Assembly: GCF_025061645.1 (NCBI RefSeq)
Contig: NZ_JANYMP010000001.1
Location: forward strand, 571,591-635,590
Source: Umezawaea endophytica
Lineage (GTDB): Bacteria > Actinomycetota > Actinomycetes > Mycobacteriales > Pseudonocardiaceae
DNA: 64,000 nt
Direction of reading: 5' to 3'
The notes under the pieces were generated by a model, which did not search any database, had not been told where the DNA came from, and saw only the letters and a program-made list of their open reading frames with translations. How positions within the stretch are numbered: the first letter of the stretch is position 1; each line of letters opens with the position of its first letter. Position numbers and translations under genes: made by a program. This document shows, in pieces, positions 25,300 through 33,766 of the stretch.

Positions 25300-26160
25300 G
25301 TGACCGCTGTCAGTGCCGCTCCCGCCGAAGTCCTCCGCACCGCCTACCAGAAGTCCGTCGCGTCCTACTGGAACGCCGAGCAGGACCCGGTGAACCTGCG
25401 GCTGGGCGACGTGGACGGGCTGTACCACCACCACTACGGGATCGGCGAGGTCGACCTGTCCGTGCTGGAGGGCCCGGAGGCCACTCGCGAGGCGCGGATC
25501 ATCGCCGAGATGCACCGGCTGGAGACGGCGCAGGCGGACGTGCTGCTCGACCACCTCGGCGACATCCGGCCCCACGACAGGCTGCTCGACGCCGGGTGCG
25601 GCCGGGGTGGCAGCAGCATCATGGCCAACCAGCGGTTCGGCTGCGAGGTCGACGGGGTGTCGATCTCGCAGAAGCAGGTCGACTTCGCCAACGACCAGGC
25701 CTCGCGGCGGGGCGTGTCCGACAAGGTGCGCTACCACTTCCGCAACATGCTGGACACGGGGTTCGAGACCGGGTCGCGCCGGGCCATCTGGAACAACGAG
25801 AGCACGATGTACGTCGACCTGGTCGAGCTGTTCGCCGAGCACGCGCGCCAACTGGAGTTCGGCGGTCGGTACGTCACCATCACCGGCTGCTACAACGACG
25901 TGACCGGCGGCCGGTCCAAGGCCGTGGCCCAGATCGACCAGCACTACACGTGCAACATCCACCCGCGCAGCGCGTACTTCAAGGCCATGACGGCGAACGG
26001 CCTCGTGCCCATCTCCGTCGTCGACCTGACCGCGCAGACGATCCCGTACTGGGAGCTGCGGGCCAAGTCGTCGGTGGCCACCGGCGTCGAGGACCCGTTC
26101 CTCACCGCGTACCGCGAGGGCAGCTTCCACTACCTGCTCATCGCCGCCGACCGCGTCTGA
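25300..26160 (+). CDS. Geranyl diphosphate 2-C-methyltransferase
   Basis: 286-residue SAM-dependent methyltransferase that adds a methyl to C2 of geranyl diphosphate, giving the C11 precursor of 2-methylisoborneol. It has the SAM motif LLDAGCGRGGSSIMANQRFG (about residues 95-114), the family-typical N-terminus YQKSVASYWNAEQDPVNLRLG and GLYHHHYGIG, and the active-site region IWNNESTMYVDL and ITGCYNDVTGG. The length equals characterised enzymes (about 285-300). The GTG at 25300 is preceded by GAGGAAAGGA. It lies between the encapsulin and the synthase, as in most actinobacterial 2-MIB operons. Confidence 0.93.
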   Translation: MTAVSAAPAEVLRTAYQKSVASYWNAEQDPVNLRLGDVDGLYHHHYGIGEVDLSVLEGPEATREARIIAEMHRLETAQADVLLDHLGDIRPHDRLLDAGCGRGGSSIMANQRFGCEVDGVSISQKQVDFANDQASRRGVSDKVRYHFRNMLDTGFETGSRRAIWNNESTMYVDLVELFAEHARQLEFGGRYVTITGCYNDVTGGRSKAVAQIDQHYTCNIHPRSAYFKAMTANGLVPISVVDLTAQTIPYWELRAKSSVATGVEDPFLTAYREGSFHYLLIAADRV

Positions 26161-26196
26161 GATCGTCGCGGCCGAGGCACTGGAGGAGCTGGAGTC

Positions 26197-27312
26197 ATGC
26201 CGGACCCGCACCACACCCTGTCCACGTTCACCGGTCTGGGCACCTCGGCCGCGCGGTTCGCGGCCCGGCTCGGGAGCGACGCCGAACTCGGGTCGCGCCA
26301 TCCCGAGACCGGGCCCGATCCCGCGTACGCGCTCCGGTCGTGGGGCGCCGGGACGGCGTCGCCGCTGTACTGCCCGCTGCCCGAGCGCGTCGACGACGTC
26401 CTCGGGAAGGAGGTCGACCGGCGGCTGGCCGACTGGGCGGTGGGGTGCGGGTTCTCCGAGGAGGAGGCCGAGCAGCTCGGGAGGGCGGAGTTCGGCAGGC
26501 TGGTCGTGCTCGCCCACCCGGACTGCGACGACCCGGACCGGCTGCTCATCTCGGCGAAGCTGAACGCCGCGTGGTGGGCGGCGGACGACCTCTACGCGGA
26601 CGACACCGCGCTCGGGGCCGTCCCCGCGGAACTCCCCCAGCGCCTGGCGCTGGCGATGGCCGCCATGGACCGGCTGCCGGACGCGGGCGGGTTCAGCCAC
26701 GACCTCGACGAGGCGCTGCGCGAGGACCGGGTGCTGGTCGCGCTGCGGTCGGGCGTTGACTACCTGGCGCGCTACGGCAGCCCCGCGCAGGTCCAGCGGG
26801 TCTGCTACTCCACGTTCGCGATGTTCGTGAGCTGGACCGCCTACGCGGCCTGGAAGCACAAGGACGAGCAGCCGCCCGCGTGGGAGTACCTCGCGGCCCG
26901 GCAGCACGACAGCTTCTACACGTCCATGACCCTCATCGACGTGCTCGGCGGCTACGAGCTGGACTCGAACGTCTACTACGAGCCGCACGTGCGGCGGGCG
27001 GCGATCCAGGCCGGGACGGCGGCCGTGCTCGTCAACGACCTGTTCTCGGTGACGAAGGACCTGGCGGACGAGAACCCGCCGGGCAACATGGTGTTGCAGA
27101 TCGCGGCCGAGCGGGACTGCTCGATCGAGGAGGCGACCGAGGCCACGGTGGAACTCCACAACGGACTCGTCCGCGATTTCCAGGCCCTGCACCGGAAGCT
27201 CCAGGCGTCGCCCTCACCCCAGGTGCGGCGGTTCCTGCGGGGGCTGCGGGCGTGGATGGGCGGCGGCTTCGAGTGGCACTCCACCAGTCCGCGCTACCGG
27301 ACCGGGGAGTGA
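26197..27312 (+). CDS. 2-Methylisoborneol synthase (class I terpene cyclase)
   Basis: 371 residues. Cyclises 2-methylgeranyl diphosphate to 2-methylisoborneol, an earthy odorant. First metal motif DDLYAD (Asp130, Asp131, Asp135), second NSE-type motif from Asn280-Asp281 with Ser284 and Lys287 in NDLFSVTKDLADE, and the C-terminal ArgTyr-type WHSTSPRYR. GGAGGAGCTGGAG precedes the ATG, so the start is firm. The stretch before the catalytic domain is only about 55 residues, mostly not proline-rich, while Streptomyces homologues carry 100 or more disordered residues used for loading into the encapsulin. The gene is third in the operon, 36 bp after the methyltransferase, and is closed by a strong terminator. 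Confidence 0.93.
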   Translation: MPDPHHTLSTFTGLGTSAARFAARLGSDAELGSRHPETGPDPAYALRSWGAGTASPLYCPLPERVDDVLGKEVDRRLADWAVGCGFSEEEAEQLGRAEFGRLVVLAHPDCDDPDRLLISAKLNAAWWAADDLYADDTALGAVPAELPQRLALAMAAMDRLPDAGGFSHDLDEALREDRVLVALRSGVDYLARYGSPAQVQRVCYSTFAMFVSWTAYAAWKHKDEQPPAWEYLAARQHDSFYTSMTLIDVLGGYELDSNVYYEPHVRRAAIQAGTAAVLVNDLFSVTKDLADENPPGNMVLQIAAERDCSIEEATEATVELHNGLVRDFQALHRKLQASPSPQVRRFLRGLRAWMGGGFEWHSTSPRYRTGE

Positions 27313-27320
27313 GTCGAGGG

Positions 27321-27353
27321 GTGTGGCCCGGTCGATCGTCGACCGGGCCACAC
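27321..27353. terminator. 15-bp stem terminator closing the 2-MIB operon
   Basis: Arms 27321-27335 and 27339-27353 are perfectly complementary over 15 bp with a 3-nt loop (TCG). It lies between the convergent synthase and flavoprotein genes, 8 and 6 bp from their stops, and should work in both directions. Confidence 0.8.
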
Positions 27354-27358
27354 CGCTG

Positions 27359-29149
27359 TCAGGCGCTTTCCGCCGCGGCGGCGCGTCCGGTCTGCCTGCC
27401 GGTGAACAGGCAGCCGCCGAGGAACGTCCCCTCCAGCGCGCGGTACCCGTGCACACCGCCCCCGCCGAAGCCCGCGACCTCACCCGCCGCGTACAGGCCG
27501 GGGACCGGTTGTCCCGTGGCGCCGAGCACGCGCCCGGACAGGTCGGTCTGCAACCCGCCGAGGGTCTTGCGGGTGAGGATGTTCATCCGGATGGCGATGA
27601 GCGGGCCCGCCGACGGGTCGAGGATCTTGTGCAGCGAGGCCGTGCGCGCGAGCTGGTCACCGCTGTAGGCGAGCGAGTTGCGGATGCCCATGATCTGGAC
27701 GTCCTTCGTGAACGGGTTGTCGACCTGCTGGTCGCGCGAGGTGATCTGCCTGCGCAGCGCGTCGGCGTTGACCAGGTTGCCGCCCGCGATCCTGTTCATG
27801 CCCGCGACGAGGTCCGGCAGGGAGTTCGCGACGACGAAGTCCTCGCCCCTGTCCATGAACGCCTTGACCGGCGGGGGTGTGCTGTTGAGCAACCGGCTCG
27901 CGAGGTAGCCGATGAGGTCCTTCCTGGTGAGTTCGGGGTTCTGCTCGGACCCGGAGAGCACGAACTCCTTGTCGATGATCTTCTTGTTCAGCACGAACCA
28001 CGAGTACGGGTGTCCGGTGCGCTGGATCAGCTCCAGGGTGCCGAGCGTGTCGTAGCTCGGCAGACCGGGGTTGGGGAGGCGGCGGCCGGTGGCGTCGAAC
28101 CACAGCGACGAGGGCGCGGCGAGCACGCGGATCCCGTGGCCGGGCCAGATGGGGGTGTGGTTGGCCAACCCCTCGGTGTAGTGCCACATCCGGTCGGGGT
28201 TGACCAGCCGGGCCCCGGCCAGCTCGCTGATGGCCAGCATGCGCCCGTCGACGTGCGCAGGCACGCCGGTGACCAGGCGGGTGGGCGGCGTGCCGAGCCG
28301 GGCGGGCCAGTTGCGCCGGACCAACTCCTGGTTGCCGCCGATGCCGCCCGAGGTGACGATGACCATCGGGGCGTACAGCTCGAAGTCACCGACCTTCGTG
28401 CGGGAACTCGGGGTGCCGCGCGCCGCGCTGCTGGGTTGCAGGACGCTGCCGCGCACGCCGGTGACGGCGCCGTTGGTGGTGATGAGCCCGTCGACCTGGT
28501 GGCGGAAGCGGAAGGTGACCAGGCCCCGCGCCACCGCGGCGCGCACGAGCTTCTCGAAGGGTTCCACCACACCGGGTCCGGTGCCGAGGGTCAGGTGGAA
28601 GCGGGGCACGGAGTTGCCGGGTCCGTCGGCGAACTGGCCGCCGCGTTCCGCCCAGCCGACGATGGGCACCCAGCTCACGCCGAGCCTCGCCAGCCACGCC
28701 CGCTTCTCCCCCGCGGCGAACTCCAGGTACTTGTCGGCCCACTTCGCGGCCCAGTGGTCGGCGCCCAGCGGGTTGTCGACGCCGCGGTCGAAGCCCGCCG
28801 TGTTGAACCAGTCGCCCCTGGCCAGGTCGAGGGAGTCCTTGATGCCCGCCAGCCGCTGCTCGGTGGAGTCGATGAAGAACAGCCCTCCCAACGACCAGAA
28901 GGCCTGACCGCCGAGGCTCGCCTCGGGTTCCTGGTCCAGCAGCAGGACCCGCCTGCCCGCGGCGGCCAGTTCGGAGGTGGCGACGAGCCCCGCGAGACCG
29001 GACCCGATGACGATCACGTCGGCGTCGACCCTCGGCGCGGCGGAGGCCTGCACCAGGCCGAGGGTGTTCATGGTGGTGGTCGCGGCGATGGCGCCTCCGG
29101 CCGCGAGGAGGTGGCGTCGGCTGATGTTCCTGCTGCGAGGTGAACTCAT
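27359..29149 (-). CDS. Tat-exported FAD-dependent dehydrogenase (fumarate reductase/KstD-like fold)
   Basis: 596 residues. The N-terminus is a twin-arginine signal (NISRRHLLAAGGAIAATTT, followed by an AXA-type site), so the folded flavoprotein is exported. FAD motif VIVIGSGLAGLVATSELAAAGR (residues about 44-65) and the FAD_binding_2 hallmark near the C-terminus, GLYAAGEVAGFGGGG with RALEGTFLGGCLFTGR. This fold covers fumarate reductases, 3-ketosteroid dehydrogenases and related oxidases; a KstD-like assignment is possible but not proven. It is divergent from a PucR-family regulator, 180 bp apart, which probably controls it. Confidence 0.83.
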   Translation of the reverse strand: MSSPRSRNISRRHLLAAGGAIAATTTMNTLGLVQASAAPRVDADVIVIGSGLAGLVATSELAAAGRRVLLLDQEPEASLGGQAFWSLGGLFFIDSTEQRLAGIKDSLDLARGDWFNTAGFDRGVDNPLGADHWAAKWADKYLEFAAGEKRAWLARLGVSWVPIVGWAERGGQFADGPGNSVPRFHLTLGTGPGVVEPFEKLVRAAVARGLVTFRFRHQVDGLITTNGAVTGVRGSVLQPSSAARGTPSSRTKVGDFELYAPMVIVTSGGIGGNQELVRRNWPARLGTPPTRLVTGVPAHVDGRMLAISELAGARLVNPDRMWHYTEGLANHTPIWPGHGIRVLAAPSSLWFDATGRRLPNPGLPSYDTLGTLELIQRTGHPYSWFVLNKKIIDKEFVLSGSEQNPELTRKDLIGYLASRLLNSTPPPVKAFMDRGEDFVVANSLPDLVAGMNRIAGGNLVNADALRRQITSRDQQVDNPFTKDVQIMGIRNSLAYSGDQLARTASLHKILDPSAGPLIAIRMNILTRKTLGGLQTDLSGRVLGATGQPVPGLYAAGEVAGFGGGGVHGYRALEGTFLGGCLFTGRQTGRAAAAESA

Positions 29150-29329
29150 CGTTGAGCCCTTCAGTGGAACGGGAGGTGTGGCTGGTCGGCGGCGGCGACC
29201 GCGGGCTGGTCCGGACGGTTACTGTCGAGTAGTCACGTAACCAGTGAGGGCCCGGCCGGGGATAGGGTCGTGCCACCAATCGCCGTCGATCCCGTTGTGC
29301 CCCATCCACAACGACGTCCCGGAGGTGCC

Positions 29330-30478
29330 GTGCGGGATCACCGGATGACCGAGATCGCCCTGCGCGTCATGGGCGCGATGGCCGCCGACGACGGGGTGGT
29401 GGCGAGGGTCGTCGAGGCCGCGCGGGAGAACTCCCCCGAGGTCGCCCGCCTGCCGGAGGCGGAGAACCGCAGGCACATCGCGACCCTGCTCGCCGAGGGG
29501 GCGGCCCACCTCGAACGGGGGGACGGCGACTTCTCCGCCGCCCGAGCGCTGGGGGCCGACCGCGCGGCGCAGGGCGTCTCGATCGCGGGCCTGCTGCGCG
29601 GCGTGCACGCGGGCCGCGCCGAGGTGATCCGCGCGGGCGTGGAGTTCGCCCGCGCGACGGGTGTCGACGACACCTCGATCCTGGACTTCATCGTGGACGT
29701 GGACTCCTACGTCGCGGCGGTGGAGCGGCACATCATCAGCAGCTACCACACCGCCGAGTCGCGCCTGACCCGTGACCTGAACACCCAGGTGCTGCGCGGG
29801 CTGCTGGTCCAGGACAGCGCTCTCCCCGACCCCGTCGAACTGCACCGGGTCGGGCTCCACCTCGGCGGCCGGTACCACTGCGTGGTCTCCGAGGTGACCG
29901 ACCCGAGCCACGCCAGGGCGTTGGAGCAACGCCTGCACGCCTTCGGCGGCGTCCACGGACTGGTCGAGGGACGGCTGGCGGGCGTCAGCCACCACCCGCC
30001 GTCCTGGCCGGACGACGACGCGCCGCTGCTCGTGGTCTCCCCCGCCCTGCCGGTGGCCGCGCTGCGCGGGATGTACCCGATGTGCTCGCAGGCCCTCTCC
30101 GTCGCGTCGGCCCGAGGAGCCCGCGGCGTCCACCGGCTCACCGACCTCGCGGCGGAGACCGCGCTGGCGTCCCACCCGGCGATGGCGGACACCCTGGCCG
30201 ACGAGTTCCTGCACGCGCTCAACCCCAAGAGCGCCTTCCACCACGAACTGGTCGCGACCGCGCTGTGCTACCTCGACCACGGCCGCCGGATCGGCGCCAC
30301 CGCGGCCGTGCTGCACCTGCACGCCAACACCGTCCGGTACCGCCTGGACCGCCTGGTCGAACTCGCGGCCGTCGACCTGGGCGACACCGCGCACCCCCAC
30401 CGCTCCCACGTCCTCACCACCCTGCACACGTGGTGGGCGCTGCGCACCTGGATCGACCGCGGCACAACAGGTTCGTGA
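29330..30478 (+). CDS. PucR-type helix-turn-helix regulator
   Basis: 382 residues from the GTG at 29330 with GGAGG at proper spacing. The C-terminal PucR_2 helix-turn-helix is AAVLHLHANTVRYRLDRLVEL (residues about 335-355). The middle carries a GGDEF-like CdaR region, and the N-terminal third is all-helical (RsbRD-like), as in many actinobacterial regulators of this class. Divergent placement opposite the Tat flavoprotein marks that gene as the probable target. It shares only the C-terminal domain with the 6357-7979 regulator. Confidence 0.85.
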   Translation: MRDHRMTEIALRVMGAMAADDGVVARVVEAARENSPEVARLPEAENRRHIATLLAEGAAHLERGDGDFSAARALGADRAAQGVSIAGLLRGVHAGRAEVIRAGVEFARATGVDDTSILDFIVDVDSYVAAVERHIISSYHTAESRLTRDLNTQVLRGLLVQDSALPDPVELHRVGLHLGGRYHCVVSEVTDPSHARALEQRLHAFGGVHGLVEGRLAGVSHHPPSWPDDDAPLLVVSPALPVAALRGMYPMCSQALSVASARGARGVHRLTDLAAETALASHPAMADTLADEFLHALNPKSAFHHELVATALCYLDHGRRIGATAAVLHLHANTVRYRLDRLVELAAVDLGDTAHPHRSHVLTTLHTWWALRTWIDRGTTGS

Positions 30479-30487
30479 CGGCAGCGC

Positions 30488-31576
30488 TCACGCCGACGGC
30501 GGTTCGCCCCACCGGCCGGTGTCGGCGAACCGCTCCAGCGCCGCCGCGGGCGCCGCCAGGTCCCAACCCCTGGCGGCGACCCAGCCGTCGTCGTAGTAGG
30601 TGTCCGCGTACGGGAGCCCGGAATCGCCCAGCACCATCACCACCGCCCCGCTCTCGCCGCGCTCGCGCATCCGCGACACGAGGTGGAACGCGCCGACCAG
30701 GCAGGCCCCGCTGGACGGTCCCGCCACCCACCCGGTGACGGCGCGCAGGTGGCGCGTCGCGGCGACGCTCGTCGCGTCGGGGACCGGGATCACCAGGTCG
30801 ACCACCGAACCGTCGAACGGGGCCTCGATCCGCGGCCTGCCGATGCCCTCGACCTTGGAGGGCATGCCGGTGGCGTAGTCGTCGCACCCCGTCGCCCAGC
30901 CGGGGAAGTAGGCCGAGTTCTCCGAGTCCACCACGGCCGTGCGGGTCGGGCTCCCGGTCCGGCGGAGGTGGCGGCCGATCGCGCGCGAGGTGGCGCCGGT
31001 GCCCACGCCCGCCACGATCCACGCGGGCGCGGGTCCGCCGATCCGGTCGAGGTCGCGCAGGATCTCGGCGGCCAGGTTCTCGGGGCCGTCGCGGTCCACC
31101 GCCCCGCCGAGGTGCTCCAGGTGGTCCAAGTAATGGCCCCCGGTGTCCGCTGCCAGTCGTCGGGCCCGGTCGTACACGGCCAGCGGCGGGTCGACCGGGT
31201 GCCACCGCCCGCCCCGCTCCTCGATCCGCGCCAGCTTCGCCCTCCCGGTCCGCCGCGGGACCACCGCCGTGAACGGCAAACCCAGCAGCCGTGCGAAGTG
31301 CGCCTCCGCCACGGCCAGGTTCCCGCTGGTGGCCTCGACCAGCGGCGTGCCCTCGTCGATCAGCCCGCGGTGCAGCGCGTCGACGAGCAGGCCGCGGGCG
31401 AGCCCGTGCTTGAGGCTGCCGGTGGGGCGCGCCGACTCGTCCTTGACGAACAGGCCGACGGAATCGTCCCCCGGCAACGGGAACCGCCGCAGCGGCGTCG
31501 TCCCCTCCGCCTCACGCGTGGCGTCGAGCGTCTCGATCGCCGCTCGCGCCCAGTCGCTCACCGGTGTGCCGCGCAC
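30488..31576 (-). CDS. cds1: PLP-dependent L-cysteine desulfhydrase, Cds1 type
   Basis: 362 residues of the cysteine synthase superfamily. PLP lysine Lys56 lies in PTGSLKHGLARGL, the phosphate-binding SGNLAVAEA follows, and GVGTGATSRAIGRH forms the second loop. The long colinear resemblance to mycobacterial Cds1 (VKDESARPTGSLKH, GGHYLDHLEHL, VVDSENSAYFPG, SKVEGIGRPRIE, GDSGLPYADTYYDD) is stronger than to CysK or CysM. Cds1 degrades cysteine to hydrogen sulfide, pyruvate and ammonia, supporting redox buffering. GTG start with GGGAGG six bases away. It is convergent with the PucR gene, with 9 bp between. Confidence 0.85.
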   Translation of the reverse strand: MRGTPVSDWARAAIETLDATREAEGTTPLRRFPLPGDDSVGLFVKDESARPTGSLKHGLARGLLVDALHRGLIDEGTPLVEATSGNLAVAEAHFARLLGLPFTAVVPRRTGRAKLARIEERGGRWHPVDPPLAVYDRARRLAADTGGHYLDHLEHLGGAVDRDGPENLAAEILRDLDRIGGPAPAWIVAGVGTGATSRAIGRHLRRTGSPTRTAVVDSENSAYFPGWATGCDDYATGMPSKVEGIGRPRIEAPFDGSVVDLVIPVPDATSVAATRHLRAVTGWVAGPSSGACLVGAFHLVSRMRERGESGAVVMVLGDSGLPYADTYYDDGWVAARGWDLAAPAAALERFADTGRWGEPPSA

Positions 31577-31599
31577 GGGTGCCTCCCATCGTGAGATCC

Positions 31600-32568
31600 C
31601 TACGCGCCACCATGCCGGCGCGCGGTCGGTGACCGAACTCCGTCACGCCGCGGGGCGGCCGAGGTGTCCCGTGCCCGGTTCCGGTAGCGCAGCGGCGATT
31701 CCCCCACCTCTCGCTTGAACGCGGTGCTGAAGGCGCTCTCCGACGCGTAGCCCAGTTCGACCGCCAGCGACCCGACCCGGACGTCGCGGTCCCGGAGCGC
31801 GCGCTGCGCCAGCAGCATCCGCCACCGGTTGAGGTAGGCCAGCGGCGGCACGCCCGCCGCGGCCCGGAAGCGCTCGGCGAACGTCGTCCGGGACATCGCC
31901 GCGGCGCGCGCCAACTCCTCCAGGCCCCAGGACTTCGCGGGGTCGGCGTGCATGAGGCCGAGCGCGGGCCGGACCCGCTCGTCGGTCAGCACCTGCAGCC
32001 ACCCCGGCGGCAGTTCGGTCTGGTCGACGTGGGCGCGGAGCACTTCGAGCAGCAGGAGCTGGCAGTGCTGCCGGATCGCGAACGCGGAGCCCACGCGGTT
32101 CGCGGCCACCTCGTCGAACAGCCGGTGGATGCTGCCGCGCAGGTTGACCCCCGAGCGCGCCGCCGCCCGGACGTGCCCCAGCGGCGGGAGCGCTTGCAGC
32201 AGCAGTTCCTCGCCGATCGGGTTGAGCTCGACGCGCCCGCCGATCATGACGTCCTCCGGACCGTCGAGGCGGGTGACGGCGAAGTCCGCGTCCGGCACGA
32301 CCACGCGGCGCGGTCCGTCACCGGTGCCGCCCTCGACGCGCAGCCACGACCGGTTGTTCAGGACGGCGACGTCGCCCGGTTCCAGGTCGACCGGCCCGTC
32401 GACGCCGTCGGTGGTCAGCCGGGCCCGCCCGGACACCATCGCGAAGAACTTCAGCCGCGTCTCGACGACCCCGCTCGACTCCCACGGGCCCCGCACCGAC
32501 ATCCCGCCGGACAGCACGCTGCGGACCTCGACGAGGTCGAACACCTCGGACAGATGATCGGCGGCCAC
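31600..32568 (-). CDS. AraC-family regulator with cupin-like sensor domain
   Basis: About 322 residues. The N-terminal cupin_6 domain covers about residues 5-175 (RLKFFAMVSGRARLTTDG, LEPGDVAVLNNRSWLRV), and the C-terminal AraC helix-turn-helix pair includes WGLEELARAAAMSRTTFAERF and VGSLAVELGYASESAFSTAFKREVG. The start is uncertain: GTG 32568 follows GAGAG at workable spacing, and an in-frame TTG at 32586 is the longer option. It is divergent from a short-chain dehydrogenase, its likely target, and 11-23 bp from the Cds1 start on the same strand. Confidence 0.85.
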   Translation of the reverse strand: MAADHLSEVFDLVEVRSVLSGGMSVRGPWESSGVVETRLKFFAMVSGRARLTTDGVDGPVDLEPGDVAVLNNRSWLRVEGGTGDGPRRVVVPDADFAVTRLDGPEDVMIGGRVELNPIGEELLLQALPPLGHVRAAARSGVNLRGSIHRLFDEVAANRVGSAFAIRQHCQLLLLEVLRAHVDQTELPPGWLQVLTDERVRPALGLMHADPAKSWGLEELARAAAMSRTTFAERFRAAAGVPPLAYLNRWRMLLAQRALRDRDVRVGSLAVELGYASESAFSTAFKREVGESPLRYRNRARDTSAAPRRDGVRSPTARRHGGA

Positions 32569-32641
32569 GTCCGTACTCTCGCGCAAGAAATGCGGATCGT
32601 CAATTATTCAAAGTCCGGACGGCCGCGCTTAGCGTGGTGCC

Positions 32642-33646
32642 GTGACCCAGAAACAGCACCCCATCGGATCCGGTTTCACCGCCGCGTCGACGGCCGACGA
32701 CGTCCTCGACGGAGTCGACCTGTCGGGCCGGGACGTCGTCGTCACCGGCGGCCACGTCGGACTCGGCCTGGAGACCACCCGCGCCCTCAGCGGGGCGGGC
32801 GCGTCCGTCACCGTGGGCTCGCGCGACCCGGAGCGCGCCGCCGCCGCGGTGGCCGGGATCGAGCGCGTCCGGGTCGAGCGGCTGGACCTCCTCGACCCGG
32901 AGTCGATCGACGCCTTCGCCGCCCGCTACCTCGACTCCGGCCGCCCGCTCCACGTCCTGCTCAACAACGCGGGCATCATGGGCGGCCCGCTGGTCCGCGA
33001 CGAGCGCGGCTACGAGTCGCAGTTCGCGACCAACCACCTCGGCCACTTCCAGTTGACGCTGGCCCTGCTGCCCGCCCTGCGTGCCGCGCGCGGGGCGCGG
33101 GTCGTCAACCTGACGTCCGGCGGCCACCGGCTGTCCGACATCCGCTGGGACGACCCGCACTTCGCCACCGGCTACGAGCCCATGCTCGGTTACGGCCAGT
33201 CGAAGACCGCGAACGTCCTGTTCGCGGTCGAGTTGGACCGGCGCTGGGCCGCGGACGGGATCCGCGGTTACGCCGTGCACCCCGGCGTCATCGTCGGCAC
33301 CGAACTGGGGCCGTCGCGGCCCGAGGACGGGCAGGCCGTGACGGGGGACCAGTTGCGGGCCATGGGGCTGGTCGACGACGACGGCCTGCCGATCATCGAC
33401 CCGGAGCGCGGGCAGAAGACCGTGTGGCAGGGCATCGCCACGAGCGTGTTCGCCGCGACCAGCCCGCTGCTCGCCGACATCGGCGGCGTCTACCTGAAGG
33501 ACAACGACGTCTCGCCGCTGGACACGCCGAGGGAGATCAACTTCGGCACCGAGCGGTACATCCCGGCCGACGTCGTGCCGCACGCCGTCGACCCCGAGTC
33601 CGCGCGGCGGCTCTGGGAGCTGAGCGAGCGCCTGCTCCGGGCCTGA
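32642..33646 (+). CDS. Short-chain dehydrogenase/reductase
   Basis: 334 residues, GTG start. Nucleotide-binding TGGHVGLGLETTRAL (residues about 37-51), NNAGIMGG, catalytic Ser in NLTSGGHRLSD and Tyr-x-x-x-Lys in GYGQSKTANVLF (about residues 185-195), all typical of the WWOX/retinol-dehydrogenase-like classical group. The substrate is unknown. The divergent AraC gene, 73 bp away across an AT-rich TCAATTATTCAAAG promoter segment, likely regulates it. No cofactor-preference claim is made. Confidence 0.86.
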   Translation: MTQKQHPIGSGFTAASTADDVLDGVDLSGRDVVVTGGHVGLGLETTRALSGAGASVTVGSRDPERAAAAVAGIERVRVERLDLLDPESIDAFAARYLDSGRPLHVLLNNAGIMGGPLVRDERGYESQFATNHLGHFQLTLALLPALRAARGARVVNLTSGGHRLSDIRWDDPHFATGYEPMLGYGQSKTANVLFAVELDRRWAADGIRGYAVHPGVIVGTELGPSRPEDGQAVTGDQLRAMGLVDDDGLPIIDPERGQKTVWQGIATSVFAATSPLLADIGGVYLKDNDVSPLDTPREINFGTERYIPADVVPHAVDPESARRLWELSERLLRA

Positions 33647-33711
33647 TGCCGCTGGTCCCGTCCGCCGCGACGACGGACGGGACCAGCGGTCCACCACCCC
33701 GCTTGCCAATT

Positions 33712-33728
33712 AGGGGCATATGCCCATA
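33712..33728. promoter_or_regulatory. Candidate MarR operator upstream of NmrA-like gene
   Basis: AGGGGCATATGCCCATA contains the perfect palindrome GGGCATATGCCC (33714-33725). It matches AGGGGAGTATGCCCGTA at 34672-34688, in front of the MarR gene, at 14 of 17 positions. Confidence 0.6.
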
Positions 33729-33766
33729 CTCTGGCGACAGCACCCGAGAAGAAGGAAGAGAAGCCC

